In this document: one piece after another, positions 33,849 to 43,368 of the stretch
How positions within the stretch are numbered: position 1 is the first letter of the stretch
Layout: each line of letters opens with the position of its first letter
NCBI RefSeq assembly: GCF_022811525.1
Contig: NZ_CP063982.1
Span: forward strand, 2,232,001 to 2,296,000
Source: Orrella daihaiensis
Lineage (GTDB): Bacteria; Pseudomonadota; Gammaproteobacteria; Burkholderiales; Burkholderiaceae_B
Direction of reading: 5' to 3'
Length of the DNA: 64,000 nucleotides
The notes under the pieces: generated by a model
Database searches by the model: none
What the model was told of the DNA's origin: nothing
Seen by the model: only the letters and a program-made list of their open reading frames with translations
Translations under genes and position numbers: made by a program

Positions 33849-33867
33849 TTGTCACAAATCAGTCACA
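33849..33867 (+). promoter_or_regulatory. Putative PhoB box upstream of ppk2
   Basis: Two direct repeats, TGTCAC and AGTCAC, start 11 bp apart with an AT-rich spacer AAATC, matching the PhoB consensus CTGTCAT-A-W-A-W-CTGTCAY at nearly all positions. A weaker third repeat TTACAT follows at 33872. A possible -10, GATACT, is at 33880-33885. The ppk2 start is 82 bp downstream of the box. Confidence 0.6.
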
Positions 33868-33949
33868 CCCGTTACATACGATACTTATGCGACGCGCCGC
33901 GCTTGCAGCCAAGTGCACTTGAACTTAAACAAAGACAGGAAATCAACCG

Positions 33950-34879
33950 ATGGCATCGTCAGACAAGCAAAATCCCACATATAACGACCGACTTGCCGCA
34001 GACCGCATTGATAGCTTTGACGAAGAGCTAGAGATGGAGCTCGACGATGATCGGCTCGATGAGCTGTTGCTCGCGGTGCCGCCGCAAGGCGAAGAATCTG
34101 AACACGCCATGAATCGGCGCCTGTATTTCAAAGAGCTGTTTCGCCTTCAGGGCGAGCTCGTCAAGCTGCAAGACTGGGTAGCTCACAAAAAGCTAAAAGT
34201 GGTCGTGCTGTTTGAAGGCCGCGACGCTGCTGGCAAAGGTGGTGCCATCAAACGCATCACCCAGCGATTGAATCCGCGCGTCTGCCGTGTGGTTGCCCTG
34301 CCAGCCCCTAGCGAGCGAGAGAAAAGCCAGTGGTACTTTCAGCGTTATGTCAGCCACCTCCCGGCTGGCGGCGAAATGGTTCTGTTTGACCGCAGTTGGT
34401 ACAACCGCGCGGGGGTAGAGACGGTGATGGGGTTTTGCACCGAGGATGAGCGCGAGGAATTTTTTCGGACTGTTCCCGAATTTGAAAAAATGCTCGTCCG
34501 ATCGGGCATCATTCTGATCAAGTATTGGTTCTCAATCACTGACGAAGAGCAGCACGCCAGGTTTACGATGCGGATCAAAGACCCGCTCAAACAATGGAAA
34601 CTAAGCCCCATGGATCTGGAGTCACGCAGGCGCTGGGAAGCCTACACTAAAGCAAAAGAGGATATGCTCGAGCGCACTCACATCCCCGAAGCGCCCTGGT
34701 GGATTATCGAAGGCAACGACAAAAAGCGTGCTCGCCTGAACTGCATTGCCCACCTGCTTACCCAAGTCCCGTACAGTGAAATAGACCATCCAGAAGTCAT
34801 CTTGCCGGAACGCGTCCACAACCCAGACTATCATCGGCACCCGGTTCCGCGTGAAATGATCGTCCCGGACCTTTACTAG
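33950..34879 (+). CDS. ppk2: Polyphosphate kinase 2 (PPK2)
   Basis: 309 residues. An acidic N-terminal extension (21-40, EELEMELDDDRLDELL) precedes the kinase domain with Walker A GRDAAGKGG (90-98), RVVALPAPSEREKSQWYFQRYVSHLPAGGE, the lid/Walker B region VLFDRSWYNRAGVE, and KDPLKQWKLSPMDLESRRRWEAYTKAKEDML. This is a single-domain PPK2 which transfers phosphate between polyphosphate and nucleotides, mainly making GTP or ATP from the diphosphate. A PhoB-box match upstream suggests induction under phosphate limitation. Confidence 0.95.
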   Translation: MASSDKQNPTYNDRLAADRIDSFDEELEMELDDDRLDELLLAVPPQGEESEHAMNRRLYFKELFRLQGELVKLQDWVAHKKLKVVVLFEGRDAAGKGGAIKRITQRLNPRVCRVVALPAPSEREKSQWYFQRYVSHLPAGGEMVLFDRSWYNRAGVETVMGFCTEDEREEFFRTVPEFEKMLVRSGIILIKYWFSITDEEQHARFTMRIKDPLKQWKLSPMDLESRRRWEAYTKAKEDMLERTHIPEAPWWIIEGNDKKRARLNCIAHLLTQVPYSEIDHPEVILPERVHNPDYHRHPVPREMIVPDLY

Positions 34880-35099
34880 AGTTAGTACCCTACAGGCCCG
34901 AAAGTCAGCTACCTTGCTGTAGCACACACCGCACGCAAAGCCCCGATCAATAGGGCCTTTAGTCTATCGGTCACTTGCTTATAACGCGAGGTTTGAGCCC
35001 TGAAAATTTTTGCTCTTGGGTGTAAAGTGAGAGCTAGCGGTTGATTCATCGAATAGTCACACGCTAAAGAACAAGAACACCACCCTCGGAGCCAAAACC

Positions 35100-36782
35100 A
35101 TGTCCACGGTGCGCACCATACCGACTCTGCCGGCCAATCACATGTATGCCCAAGGTCTGGACCAGACCCCAGCCAACCATGTCGCTTTATCACCGATTTC
35201 ATTTATTGAGCGCGCCGCGCTGGTGTTTCCCGAGAAATTGGCCATTGTTCACGGTGAGCTTCGACAAAACTGGCTGCAGACCTTCTCCCGCTGCCGCCGT
35301 CTGGCTTCAGCGCTGCAGGCCAAAGGTATCGCAGTAGGCGATACCGTCGCCGTGATGCTACCCAATACACCCCCCATGGTTGAGGCGCACTTTGGTGTGC
35401 CGATGGCCGGTGCCGTCCTAAACAGCCTGAACACCCGACTAGATGCCGCGAGTATCGCGTTTATGCTGAATCACGGTGAGGCCAAATTAGTCATTGTTGA
35501 CAGCGAATTCGCAGCGGTCATGGGTCAAGCGCTTGAGATTCTTCAGAAATCGCATGGGCGAACACCGATCGTTATCGAGGCTCAAGACGAACCATTCGTG
35601 GCGCCGACTGGCATCAGCCGAGAAACCTATGAAGACTTAATCGCCTCAGGTGACCCCGAGTTTGAGGTGGTGCTGCCTGAGGACGAATGGCAGTCGATCT
35701 GCTTGAACTACACATCAGGTACCACGGGCGACCCCAAAGGTGTGGTCTACAGCCATCGCGGTGCTGCCACCAATGCGATCTCGAATATCCTCGAATGGGA
35801 TATGGCTCGTCACCCGGTTTACCTGTGGACCCTACCCATGTTCCACTGCAATGGCTGGTGCTTTCCATGGACAGTCGCCGCACGGGCCGGCGTCAACGTT
35901 TGTTTACGCAAAGTCGATGCACAAACCATTTTTGATTTGATTCGCCGTCATGGGGTTACGCACTACTGTGCCGCGCCAATCGTGCACAGCCTTTTGATTA
36001 ACGCCCCGCAAGAGATGAAGGCCGATGTACCTGCAGGTGTCAAAGCAATGGTAGCCGGTGCAGCACCACCAGCAGCCATGATCGAGGGCATGGAGAGCCT
36101 GGGCTTCGAACTGACCCACGTTTACGGCTTAACCGAGGTGTACGGTCCTGCGGCCGTGTGCGTCAAACATGACGAGTGGGAAAGTTTGGATATCTCCGAG
36201 CGGGCGCGCTTGAATTCCCGCCAAGGTGTGCGTTATCACCTACAGGCAGATGTGCGGGTACTAGACCCAGAAACCATGCAACCGGTCCCATGGGATGGCG
36301 AAACAATGGGTGAAATTATGTTCCGCGGCAATATCGCGATGAAGGGGTACCTCAAAAACCCTACAGCCACAGAGGCCGCGTTTGCTGGTGGCTGGTTTCA
36401 CTCTGGGGACTTGGCAGTGCAGTATCCCGACGGCTATGTCAAGATCAAAGACCGCAGCAAAGACATCATCATCTCTGGCGGGGAAAACATCTCCTCGATC
36501 GAGGTCGAAGATGTGCTGTACCGTCATCCGGCCGTGCTTGCTGCGGCTGTGGTTGCCATGCCCGATCCCAAATGGGGTGAGACACCTTGCGCTTTCATTG
36601 AACTTAAACCCAATGCAAAAGTAACCGAGCAAGATATCGTGGACTTCAGCAAACAGCACCTCGCACACTTCAAGGTGCCTCGTGCCGTTATCTTCGGCGA
36701 GGTTCCAAAAACATCGACGGGCAAGATACAAAAATTCGAGCTACGCAAACAGGCTGGATCGGTCAAAGCGATCGACAGTTAA
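35100..36782 (+). CDS. Acyl-CoA synthetase (AMP-forming)
   Basis: 560 residues. LSPISFIERAALVFPEKLAIVHG at the N-terminus, YTSGTTGDPKGVVYSHRGA (A3 loop), YGLTEVYGPAAVC (A5), GGWFHSGDLAVQYPDGYVKIKDRSKDIIISGGENISSIEVED (A7-A8) and PKTSTGKIQKFELR (A10, catalytic Lys). This subgroup activates short or medium-chain and branched acids. It leads a cluster with enoyl-CoA hydratase and acyl-CoA dehydrogenase, and then a Liv-type transporter, so the cluster probably imports and oxidises a carboxylic acid or amino-acid-derived acid. Substrate unknown. Confidence 0.9.
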   Translation: MSTVRTIPTLPANHMYAQGLDQTPANHVALSPISFIERAALVFPEKLAIVHGELRQNWLQTFSRCRRLASALQAKGIAVGDTVAVMLPNTPPMVEAHFGVPMAGAVLNSLNTRLDAASIAFMLNHGEAKLVIVDSEFAAVMGQALEILQKSHGRTPIVIEAQDEPFVAPTGISRETYEDLIASGDPEFEVVLPEDEWQSICLNYTSGTTGDPKGVVYSHRGAATNAISNILEWDMARHPVYLWTLPMFHCNGWCFPWTVAARAGVNVCLRKVDAQTIFDLIRRHGVTHYCAAPIVHSLLINAPQEMKADVPAGVKAMVAGAAPPAAMIEGMESLGFELTHVYGLTEVYGPAAVCVKHDEWESLDISERARLNSRQGVRYHLQADVRVLDPETMQPVPWDGETMGEIMFRGNIAMKGYLKNPTATEAAFAGGWFHSGDLAVQYPDGYVKIKDRSKDIIISGGENISSIEVEDVLYRHPAVLAAAVVAMPDPKWGETPCAFIELKPNAKVTEQDIVDFSKQHLAHFKVPRAVIFGEVPKTSTGKIQKFELRKQAGSVKAIDS

Positions 36783-36819
36783 AAGAGTCAAACAATGCCA
36801 CCGGTGCTAGGAGAAGAAG

Positions 36820-37596
36820 ATGAATGAACTGGTGTTACGCGAAGCGATCAAGCCTGGCCTTGTGCGCCTGACATTGAACCGTCCAGATGCATTTAACTCG
36901 CTGTCCGAAGCGATGCTATCCGCAATCAAGACCGAACTTGACGCCTTGGCCAAGGATGAAGCTACCAAAGTCGTGGTGATTGCTGGCGCTGGCAAAGCGT
37001 TTTGTGCAGGACATGACCTAAAAGAAATGCGTGCTGCGCCTTCACAGGATTACTACGAGGGACTGTTTAAGCGATGCAGCGAGGTGATGCTAGGCATTCA
37101 ACGCCTACCACAGGTGGTGATCGCCCAAGTTGAAGGTGTGGCCACAGCCGCTGGCTGCCAGTTGGTGGCCATGTGTGACCTTGCTGTGGCCGCTGAGAGT
37201 GCCAGGTTTGCAGTATCCGGTGTGAATTTGGGGCTGTTTTGTTCTACACCTTCTGTGGCGCTGTCGCGCAATATCGGTCGCAAGCAAGCCATGTCTATGT
37301 TGATGACAGGTGAGTTCATTAGTAGCGAGCAGGCCCGCGATTGGGGCTTGATCAACGAAGTGGTTGCCAAGGATGCTGTCTCGCAAGCTACGGAAGAGCT
37401 GGCTGACAAAATTCTCAAAAAACCACTGCCTGCCCTGCGTCTAGGCAAACGATTGTTTTATGAGCAGATCGAGGGCAATATCGCTCGCGCCTATGAGCTT
37501 GCAGGCCAGACCATGGCTTGCAACATGATGGATGAAACTGCGCTGGAAGGGGTGCAAGCTTTTATTGAGAAGCGACCTCCGAACTGGCAGAAATAG
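36820..37596 (+). CDS. Enoyl-CoA hydratase/isomerase family protein
   Basis: 258 residues, crotonase fold. VVVIAGAGKAFCAGHDLKEM forms the first half of the oxyanion hole, and VIAQVEGVATAAGCQLVAMCDLAVAAESARFAVSGVNLGLFC the second half with the active-site segment. The usual catalytic Glu pair is not both obvious: after GCQL comes VAMCDLA, and later VNLGLFCSTP in place of the common P-E-x-x-x-G, so activity may be that of an isomerase or of a hydratase subgroup. AGGAGAAG precedes the ATG. 37 bp after the synthetase gene. Confidence 0.88.
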   Translation: MNELVLREAIKPGLVRLTLNRPDAFNSLSEAMLSAIKTELDALAKDEATKVVVIAGAGKAFCAGHDLKEMRAAPSQDYYEGLFKRCSEVMLGIQRLPQVVIAQVEGVATAAGCQLVAMCDLAVAAESARFAVSGVNLGLFCSTPSVALSRNIGRKQAMSMLMTGEFISSEQARDWGLINEVVAKDAVSQATEELADKILKKPLPALRLGKRLFYEQIEGNIARAYELAGQTMACNMMDETALEGVQAFIEKRPPNWQK

Positions 37597-37719
37597 CTGC
37601 GCCACCAGGTCATCGGAATAATCATGACATCTGGCTGGCGTAATTTACATGTAGATTTTTTTTGAGCTTGCGTTCGTTGCACCTAAAAACGGCAAGACTG
37701 TTGCTTGAGGAACCGGATC

Positions 37720-39510
37720 ATGGCTGTGCAATACCAACCACCCACCGAAGATATGGCGTTTGTGATTCGTCATGTGATTGATTCACAGAAAATCAGCGAA
37801 CTGCCTGGGTATGAAGAATTCTCTGAAGATGTGATCGATGCAGTGCTAGAAGAGGCTGGCAAATTCAATGCCGGCATGATCTCACCACTTAACACGGTCA
37901 GTGATGAGACAGGTGCCTCGCTTGGCGATGGCCATTCGGTCAAAACCCCAACAGGTTTCAAAGAGGCGTATCAGCAATATATCGAGGCTGGCTGGAACGG
38001 TTTGGCATGCAGCCCTGAGTATGGAGGTCAAGGACTACCAGAGTTGCTGGCAACCGCCACCAACGAAATGCTGCATAGTGCGAGCATGTCCTTTGGCCTT
38101 TGCCCCATGCTGACCGCCGGCGCGATTCACGCGATTGAGCATCACGGTAGTGACGAACAAAAGCAGACCTATTTACCCAACTTGGTGTCAGGCCAATGGG
38201 CCGGCACCATGAACCTGACCGAGCCGCAGGCGGGCTCTGATTTGGCGGCTGTGACCACGAAGGCCGTACCCAATGGTGATCATTACCTTATTTCCGGCAT
38301 CAAAATCTATATCACCTACGGCGAACACGACCTCACGGAAAACATCATCCATCTGGTGCTCGCCCGACTGCCCGATGCGCCGGCTGGCGTTAAGGGAATA
38401 TCGCTCTTTATCGTTCCTAAATTTCTGATCAATGACGACGGCTCACTTGGCGCTCGCAATGACGTCAAATGTATTTCACTCGAACATAAGCTTGGCATTC
38501 ACGGCAGCCCTACAGCGGTCATGAGCTATGGGGAAGCCGGTGGCGCGATAGGCTACCTTGTCGGCAAACCGAACGAAGGCCTCGCTTACATGTTTACCAT
38601 GATGAACCATGCGAGGCTAAATGTCGGTTTGCAAGGGGTAGCCATTGCCGAGCGCGCATTACAACAGGCATTGTGGTACGCCTATGATCGCGTGCAAGGC
38701 AAAACACTCATTCCCGGCGATCAACCTAACTCGGCCGCTCCCATAGCCTACCACCCCGATGTGCGCAGGATGCTCGCTAGCATGCAATGCCGCGTACAAG
38801 CGATGCGGGCGCTTGCCTATGAAGCAGCGGCCCACATGGATATCGCGGCAGCCAGCGAAGATGCACAAGTTGCTAGCGCGGCGCAATCACGGGTCGATGT
38901 ATTGATCCCGGTGGTTAAGGGCTGGTGCACCGAGCAATCACAAGACATTGCATCACTAGGTATTCAGGTCCATGGCGGCATGGGGTACGTGGAAGAGTCT
39001 GGCGCAGCCCAGCACCTGCGTGATGCCCGCATCACCACGATTTATGAAGGGACTACCGCTATTCAAGCCAACGACTTTATAGGCCGTAAGATTCTGCGCG
39101 ATGAGGGTCAAGGTATTGGTGCTTTGATCAACGAAGTCATGGATACGGGCACAACACTAGGTAATTCCGAAGACACGGCACTCGCTCGACTTGGTCAACA
39201 GTTGCAGCAAGGTGCTCAGACTCTACGAGACTGTGTTGATTGGGTTCTAAAACATGGCAAAGAAGATGCAGCAGCGGTCTACTTTGGATCAGTCCCTATG
39301 CTGCTGCTCGCCGGCGATGTGCTCGGTGGCTGGATGATGGCGCGTGCTGCGCTGGCCGCCAGTAAACCCGAGCTGATCAACGACCCGGTTGCCATCAAAA
39401 AGCGAAAAGCTGCACTTGTGTATGGCGATTTGGTGCTGACGTGTGGTCTAGGACGCGCACACCAGGTTATTTCGGCTGGCACAACAATTAAACAATCTTT
39501 AGCATTGTGA
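37720..39510 (+). CDS. Acyl-CoA dehydrogenase with C-terminal extension
   Basis: 596 residues from the ATG at 37720, preceded by GAGGA. Longer than classical acyl-CoA dehydrogenases (about 380); this is the ~600-residue group that includes 3-methylmercaptopropionyl-CoA dehydrogenase (DmdC). FAD-binding motif MNLTEPQAGSDLAAV, ISGIKIYITYGEHDLTENIIHLVLAR, QVHGGMGYVEESGAAQHLRDARITTIYEGTTAIQANDFIGRKI carrying the catalytic Glu, then a C-terminal helical domain. With the synthetase and hydratase before it the set resembles a DmdBCD-like arrangement, but the true substrate is not shown. Confidence 0.9.
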   Translation: MAVQYQPPTEDMAFVIRHVIDSQKISELPGYEEFSEDVIDAVLEEAGKFNAGMISPLNTVSDETGASLGDGHSVKTPTGFKEAYQQYIEAGWNGLACSPEYGGQGLPELLATATNEMLHSASMSFGLCPMLTAGAIHAIEHHGSDEQKQTYLPNLVSGQWAGTMNLTEPQAGSDLAAVTTKAVPNGDHYLISGIKIYITYGEHDLTENIIHLVLARLPDAPAGVKGISLFIVPKFLINDDGSLGARNDVKCISLEHKLGIHGSPTAVMSYGEAGGAIGYLVGKPNEGLAYMFTMMNHARLNVGLQGVAIAERALQQALWYAYDRVQGKTLIPGDQPNSAAPIAYHPDVRRMLASMQCRVQAMRALAYEAAAHMDIAAASEDAQVASAAQSRVDVLIPVVKGWCTEQSQDIASLGIQVHGGMGYVEESGAAQHLRDARITTIYEGTTAIQANDFIGRKILRDEGQGIGALINEVMDTGTTLGNSEDTALARLGQQLQQGAQTLRDCVDWVLKHGKEDAAAVYFGSVPMLLLAGDVLGGWMMARAALAASKPELINDPVAIKKRKAALVYGDLVLTCGLGRAHQVISAGTTIKQSLAL

Positions 39511-39603
39511 TCTGTTTTGGATAGGGGAAAGCCCTCGAATCAGGGAAAGTCCTCAGACAAACCGCTATATGCGTAACCTACGAGTCAGGTATAAACGACG
39601 GCT

Positions 39604-40380
39604 ATGGAACACTCTACTCAATATGTCATTGAGACCAGCAACCTGACCAAGGAGTTTCTTGGTTTTGTAGCGGTCAACGATGTAAATCTGAAAGTCAAGC
39701 GACACACGATCCACGCCATCATTGGTCCGAACGGTGCGGGCAAGAGTACTTGCTTTAACTTGATTACCAAGTTCTTAACACCCACGACGGGCAAAATCCT
39801 TTTTAACGGGAACGACATCACGGGTCACTCATCATCACAGATTGCCCGCGAGGGTATCGTGCGCTCGTTCCAGATCTCGGCGGTGTTTCCGCACATGACC
39901 GTGCTTGAAAATGTCCGTATAGGCCTGCAACGACGGCTAGGGACCACCTTTCATTTCTGGAAAAGCGACAAGACCCTGGACATATTGAACGATCGCGTGC
40001 TTGATGCGCTAGAGAAAGTTGGTTTGGCTGATTTTGCGCACGAGCAGGCAGTCAATCTGCCATATGGGCGCAAGCGGGCGCTTGAGATTGCCACCACAGT
40101 GGCGATGAACCCTGAAGTGATGTTGCTTGATGAGCCGACTCAGGGAATGGGCCACGAGGACGTTGAACGTGTGACTGAACTCATCCGCAAGGTTGCCGAA
40201 GGTCGAACCGTCATCATGGTGGAACACAACATGAAAGTGGTGTCCAACATCGCCGACACCATTTCGGTTCTGCAACGTGGCGAACTGATCGCAGAAGGCA
40301 ATTATGAGACCGTGTCAAACAACCCGCAGGTGATGGAAGCCTATATGGGCTCGGCTGACACAGAGCTTCAAGGACACTGA
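39604..40380 (+). CDS. livG: Liv-type ABC transporter ATP-binding protein (LivG-like)
   Basis: 258 residues. Walker A GPNGAGKST, signature region replaced by the LivG-typical NLPYGRKRALEIATTVAMNPEVMLLDEPTQGMGHEDVERV (Walker B LLLDEPT), H-loop MVEHNM. Energises uptake of branched-chain amino acids or related acids. It opens a livG-F-J-H-M operon placed directly after acyl-CoA oxidation genes, which hints that the imported solute feeds that pathway. Confidence 0.9.
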   Translation: MEHSTQYVIETSNLTKEFLGFVAVNDVNLKVKRHTIHAIIGPNGAGKSTCFNLITKFLTPTTGKILFNGNDITGHSSSQIAREGIVRSFQISAVFPHMTVLENVRIGLQRRLGTTFHFWKSDKTLDILNDRVLDALEKVGLADFAHEQAVNLPYGRKRALEIATTVAMNPEVMLLDEPTQGMGHEDVERVTELIRKVAEGRTVIMVEHNMKVVSNIADTISVLQRGELIAEGNYETVSNNPQVMEAYMGSADTELQGH

Positions 40381-40442
40381 TGCACTGACGGCATCGTGCT
40401 CCACCTCTTGAATCCAACATACTGACCGAAACAACGATACCT

Positions 40443-41156
40443 ATGGCTACAACACCTGTGCTTGAAATCAAGGACCTGCATTCGTGGTACGGAGAATCTC
40501 ATGTCCTGCACGGCATCAATTTATCGGTCAATGCTGGTGAGGTAGTCTGCTTGCTTGGGCGAAATGGTGCGGGTCGCACATCTACTTTGCGAGCGATACT
40601 CGGGCTGACTGGGTCGAACAAAGGATCAATAAAAATCAACGACATTGAAGTCATTGGCAAACCCACCCATGAAATTGCTGGCCTAGGAATCGGTTACTGC
40701 CCTGAAGAGCGCGGCATCTTTGCAAGTCTGACCTGCGAACAGAATCTGATGCTGCCACCCATGGTTGGCTCAGGCAAAAGCGCCATGTCGATAGATGAAA
40801 TCTACGACATGTTTCCCAACTTGAAGGAGCGCCGTAATAGCCCCGGCGGTCGACTTTCTGGTGGAGAACAGCAGATGCTGGCAATCGCCCGGATCCTGCG
40901 CACGGGTGCCCAGTTATTGTTGCTCGATGAGATTACCGAGGGTTTGGCACCGGTAATTGTGCAAAAACTCGGCGAAGTCGTACGCACACTCAAAGAAAAA
41001 GGCTTCACGGTGGTTTTAGTGGAACAGAACTTCCGTTTTGCGTCCAAACTGGCTGATCGCAACTACGTGATCGAGCACGGCGAGGTCGTCATGATGGTCG
41101 AAAAAGAAAAGCTCGAACAAAGTCAAAAAGAGCTTGAAACGCTTTTGGGGGTCTAA
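40443..41156 (+). CDS. livF: Liv-type ABC transporter ATP-binding protein (LivF-like), Walker A Lys replaced by Arg
   Basis: 237 residues. The Walker A reads GRNGAGR45TST, with Arg for the usual invariant Lys. Other motifs are normal: signature LSGGEQQM, Walker B LLLLDEITEGLAP (Glu-Ile in place of Glu-Pro), H-loop switch replaced by VLVEQNF as usual in LivF. Partner LivG has an intact Walker A, so the pair may be an asymmetric ATPase. It follows livG by 62 bp. Confidence 0.9.
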   Translation: MATTPVLEIKDLHSWYGESHVLHGINLSVNAGEVVCLLGRNGAGRTSTLRAILGLTGSNKGSIKINDIEVIGKPTHEIAGLGIGYCPEERGIFASLTCEQNLMLPPMVGSGKSAMSIDEIYDMFPNLKERRNSPGGRLSGGEQQMLAIARILRTGAQLLLLDEITEGLAPVIVQKLGEVVRTLKEKGFTVVLVEQNFRFASKLADRNYVIEHGEVVMMVEKEKLEQSQKELETLLGV

Positions 41157-41202
41157 GCCCTGCACTTGCAGCACTACCAACTTCGTGTTTAGGAGACATC
41201 GC

Positions 41203-42417
41203 ATGAAAAAAACCCTGATTTCCCAAGTCGTCGCGGGCGCCCTGTTCGCAGTCGGCACCAGTGCCTCGGCACAATTGAGTAATGACGCCGTCAATATCGG
41301 TGTGCTGACTGACCTCTCTGGTATCTACTCAGCCATTGAAGGCCCCGGTGCCGTTGTGGCCGCAGAGATGGCCGTATCCGATTTTGGTGGTTCAGTGCTT
41401 GGCAAGCCAATCAACATCACGTCTGCTGACACCCAATCAAAGGCTGACCTCTCGAGCTCCAAGGCTCGTGAAATGTTCGAGCGTGACAACGTTGACATGA
41501 TTGTCGGCAACGTCTCGACAGCTTCCGCTTTGGCTGCCATGGAAGTCGCAGACCAGATGAAGCGTGTAGCATTGGTCACTGGTGCAGCCTCGCTGCCAAT
41601 CACCAACGAACGTTGCAACCCCTACACCGTGCACTGGGTCTATGACACCTATGCATTGGCTCACGGCACCGGCGCTGCAGTGGTTGCAACCGGCAAGAAA
41701 ACCTGGTTCTTCGTGACCGCTGATTACGCTTTCGGCCACACCTTGGAGCGTGACACATCAGAAGTGGTGAAAGCCGCGGGCGGTGAAGTGCTCGGTAGCG
41801 TCAAGCACCCCATCAAAACGACTGACTTTGCCTCATATTTGGCTCAGGCACAGTCCTCTGGCGCGCAGGTGATTGGCTTGGCCAACGCCGGTGGCGACAC
41901 GATTGGCTCGATCAAACAGGCTGCTGAATTGGGCATCATGGGCTCAGACCAAACTGTTGTGCCATTGCTTATGTTTAGCGCTGACATTCAGGCTCTGGGC
42001 TTGCAAGAAACTCAAGGCATGAACTTCACAGTGGGTTGGTACTGGGACTACAACGAGTCGAACCGCAAGTTTGCTGAGCGATTCATGAAGAACTTCAAAG
42101 GCGTTGCTCCCACCTCAGTTCAGGCAGGGGTCTACTCGGCAACCTTGAACTATCTCAAAGCTATTCAGGCTGTTGGCACCGATGATTCGGACAAGGTCAT
42201 GGCGTACCTGAAATCAACACCCATCGACGATGGTTTGTTCAAGGGCGTTATTCGTAAAGACGGCAAGTTTGAGCATGACATGTACCTCTTGCAGGTCAAG
42301 TCACCCAAACAGTCCAAGAACCGTAACGACATCGCGACAGTGGCCCGCGTGATCCCTGCTGCTGATGCAACCTTGCCGTTGTCGCAGTCCAAGTGCAAAC
42401 TGGTTACTGGTTCTTGA
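41203..42417 (+). CDS. Liv-type ABC transporter periplasmic substrate-binding protein
   Basis: 404 residues from the ATG at 41203, which has AGGAGA upstream and begins a clear signal peptide MKKTLISQVVAGALFAVGTSASA. The frame is open to 41134 but that part overlaps livF. Mature sequence VNIGVLTDLSGIYSAIEGPGAVVAAEMAVSDFGG is typical of the peripheral ligand-binding (Peripla_BP_6) family; GNVSTASALAAMEVADQMKRVALVTGAASLPIT contains the usual Ser/Thr/Ala ligand contacts. Many such proteins bind aromatic or short-chain acids instead of leucine. Confidence 0.9.
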   Translation: MKKTLISQVVAGALFAVGTSASAQLSNDAVNIGVLTDLSGIYSAIEGPGAVVAAEMAVSDFGGSVLGKPINITSADTQSKADLSSSKAREMFERDNVDMIVGNVSTASALAAMEVADQMKRVALVTGAASLPITNERCNPYTVHWVYDTYALAHGTGAAVVATGKKTWFFVTADYAFGHTLERDTSEVVKAAGGEVLGSVKHPIKTTDFASYLAQAQSSGAQVIGLANAGGDTIGSIKQAAELGIMGSDQTVVPLLMFSADIQALGLQETQGMNFTVGWYWDYNESNRKFAERFMKNFKGVAPTSVQAGVYSATLNYLKAIQAVGTDDSDKVMAYLKSTPIDDGLFKGVIRKDGKFEHDMYLLQVKSPKQSKNRNDIATVARVIPAADATLPLSQSKCKLVTGS

Positions 42418-42440
42418 TAGGTCAGTTAGGGAGATAGATC

Positions 42441-43355
42441 ATGTTTGAGTTGCTTGGCGTATCACCGCAAGCATTTACTGCCCAGATGTTGATTGGGCTC
42501 ATTAACGGCTCGTTTTACGCGCTGTTGAGTCTCGGGCTGGCGGTGATCTTCGGGCTGCTCAACGTGATCAACTTCACGCATGGCGCCCTCTACATGCTGG
42601 GTGCCATGCTGACCTGGATTGGCCTGACACAGTTGGGCTATTGGATCGGGATGCCGGAACTCGAAGTGCCCTACCTCGTGGCGCTCTTTCTGGCACCGCT
42701 GATCGTTGGTGCTTTTAGTATCGTCGTTGAAAAAACGATGCTAAAGCGCCTCTACCACCTCGATCATCTGTACGGTTTGTTACTGACATTTGGTATCGCC
42801 CTGGTGCTCGAGGGCTTATTCCGGCACTGGTTCGGCGTTCTGGGCAACAGCTACCCGGTACCAGACATGTTGCGCGGCGGTCTGCGCGTTAACGGGCTAT
42901 TCTTGCCATACTACCGCCTCTGGGTAGTGGGTGTCGCCCTCCTGGTGTGTTTTGCGACCTGGTACTTCATCGAGCGCACGAAGTTAGGTAGCCTGTTGCG
43001 TGCTGGAACGGAGAACCCGCGCTTGCTGCAAGCGTTGGGTGTGAACGTACCGCTTATCATCACATTGACCTATGGTGCCGGATGCGCGCTGGCTGCATTC
43101 GCTGGCGTGCTCGCAGCCCCGATCTACCAAGTCACAGCTGTTATGGGGTCTGAGCTGATTATTGTTGTATTTGCCGTTGTGGTGATTGGCGGCATGGGCT
43201 CAATCGCTGGGTCAATACTAACGGGACTGGGTCTGGGTATTGTTGAGGGCTTGACCAAAGTCTTTTATCCCGAAGCCTCATCTGTTTCGATCTTTGTGAT
43301 CATGATTATTGTGCTGTTGCTCAAGCCCGCCGGGCTGTTTGGCAAAGTCCGCTAA
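42441..43355 (+). CDS. livH: Liv-type ABC transporter permease (LivH-like)
   Basis: 304 residues, about eight membrane helices. LINGSFYALLSLGLAVIFGLLNVINFTHGALYMLGAMLTW near the N-terminus is the family signature, and GGMGSIAGSILTGLGLGIVEGLTKVFYPEASSV near the end the coupling-loop region. Spaced 23 bp after the binding-protein gene with AGGGAG before the ATG, and no hairpin between them. Confidence 0.93.
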   Translation: MFELLGVSPQAFTAQMLIGLINGSFYALLSLGLAVIFGLLNVINFTHGALYMLGAMLTWIGLTQLGYWIGMPELEVPYLVALFLAPLIVGAFSIVVEKTMLKRLYHLDHLYGLLLTFGIALVLEGLFRHWFGVLGNSYPVPDMLRGGLRVNGLFLPYYRLWVVGVALLVCFATWYFIERTKLGSLLRAGTENPRLLQALGVNVPLIITLTYGAGCALAAFAGVLAAPIYQVTAVMGSELIIVVFAVVVIGGMGSIAGSILTGLGLGIVEGLTKVFYPEASSVSIFVIMIIVLLLKPAGLFGKVR

Positions 43356-43368
43356 AAAGGCCCCAACC

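Noticed and set aside
34940..34965. Possible terminator after ppk2 (AAAGCCCC ... GGGCCTTT)
   Set aside because: Short stem with a C-C mismatch and no T run; too weak to report as a feature.
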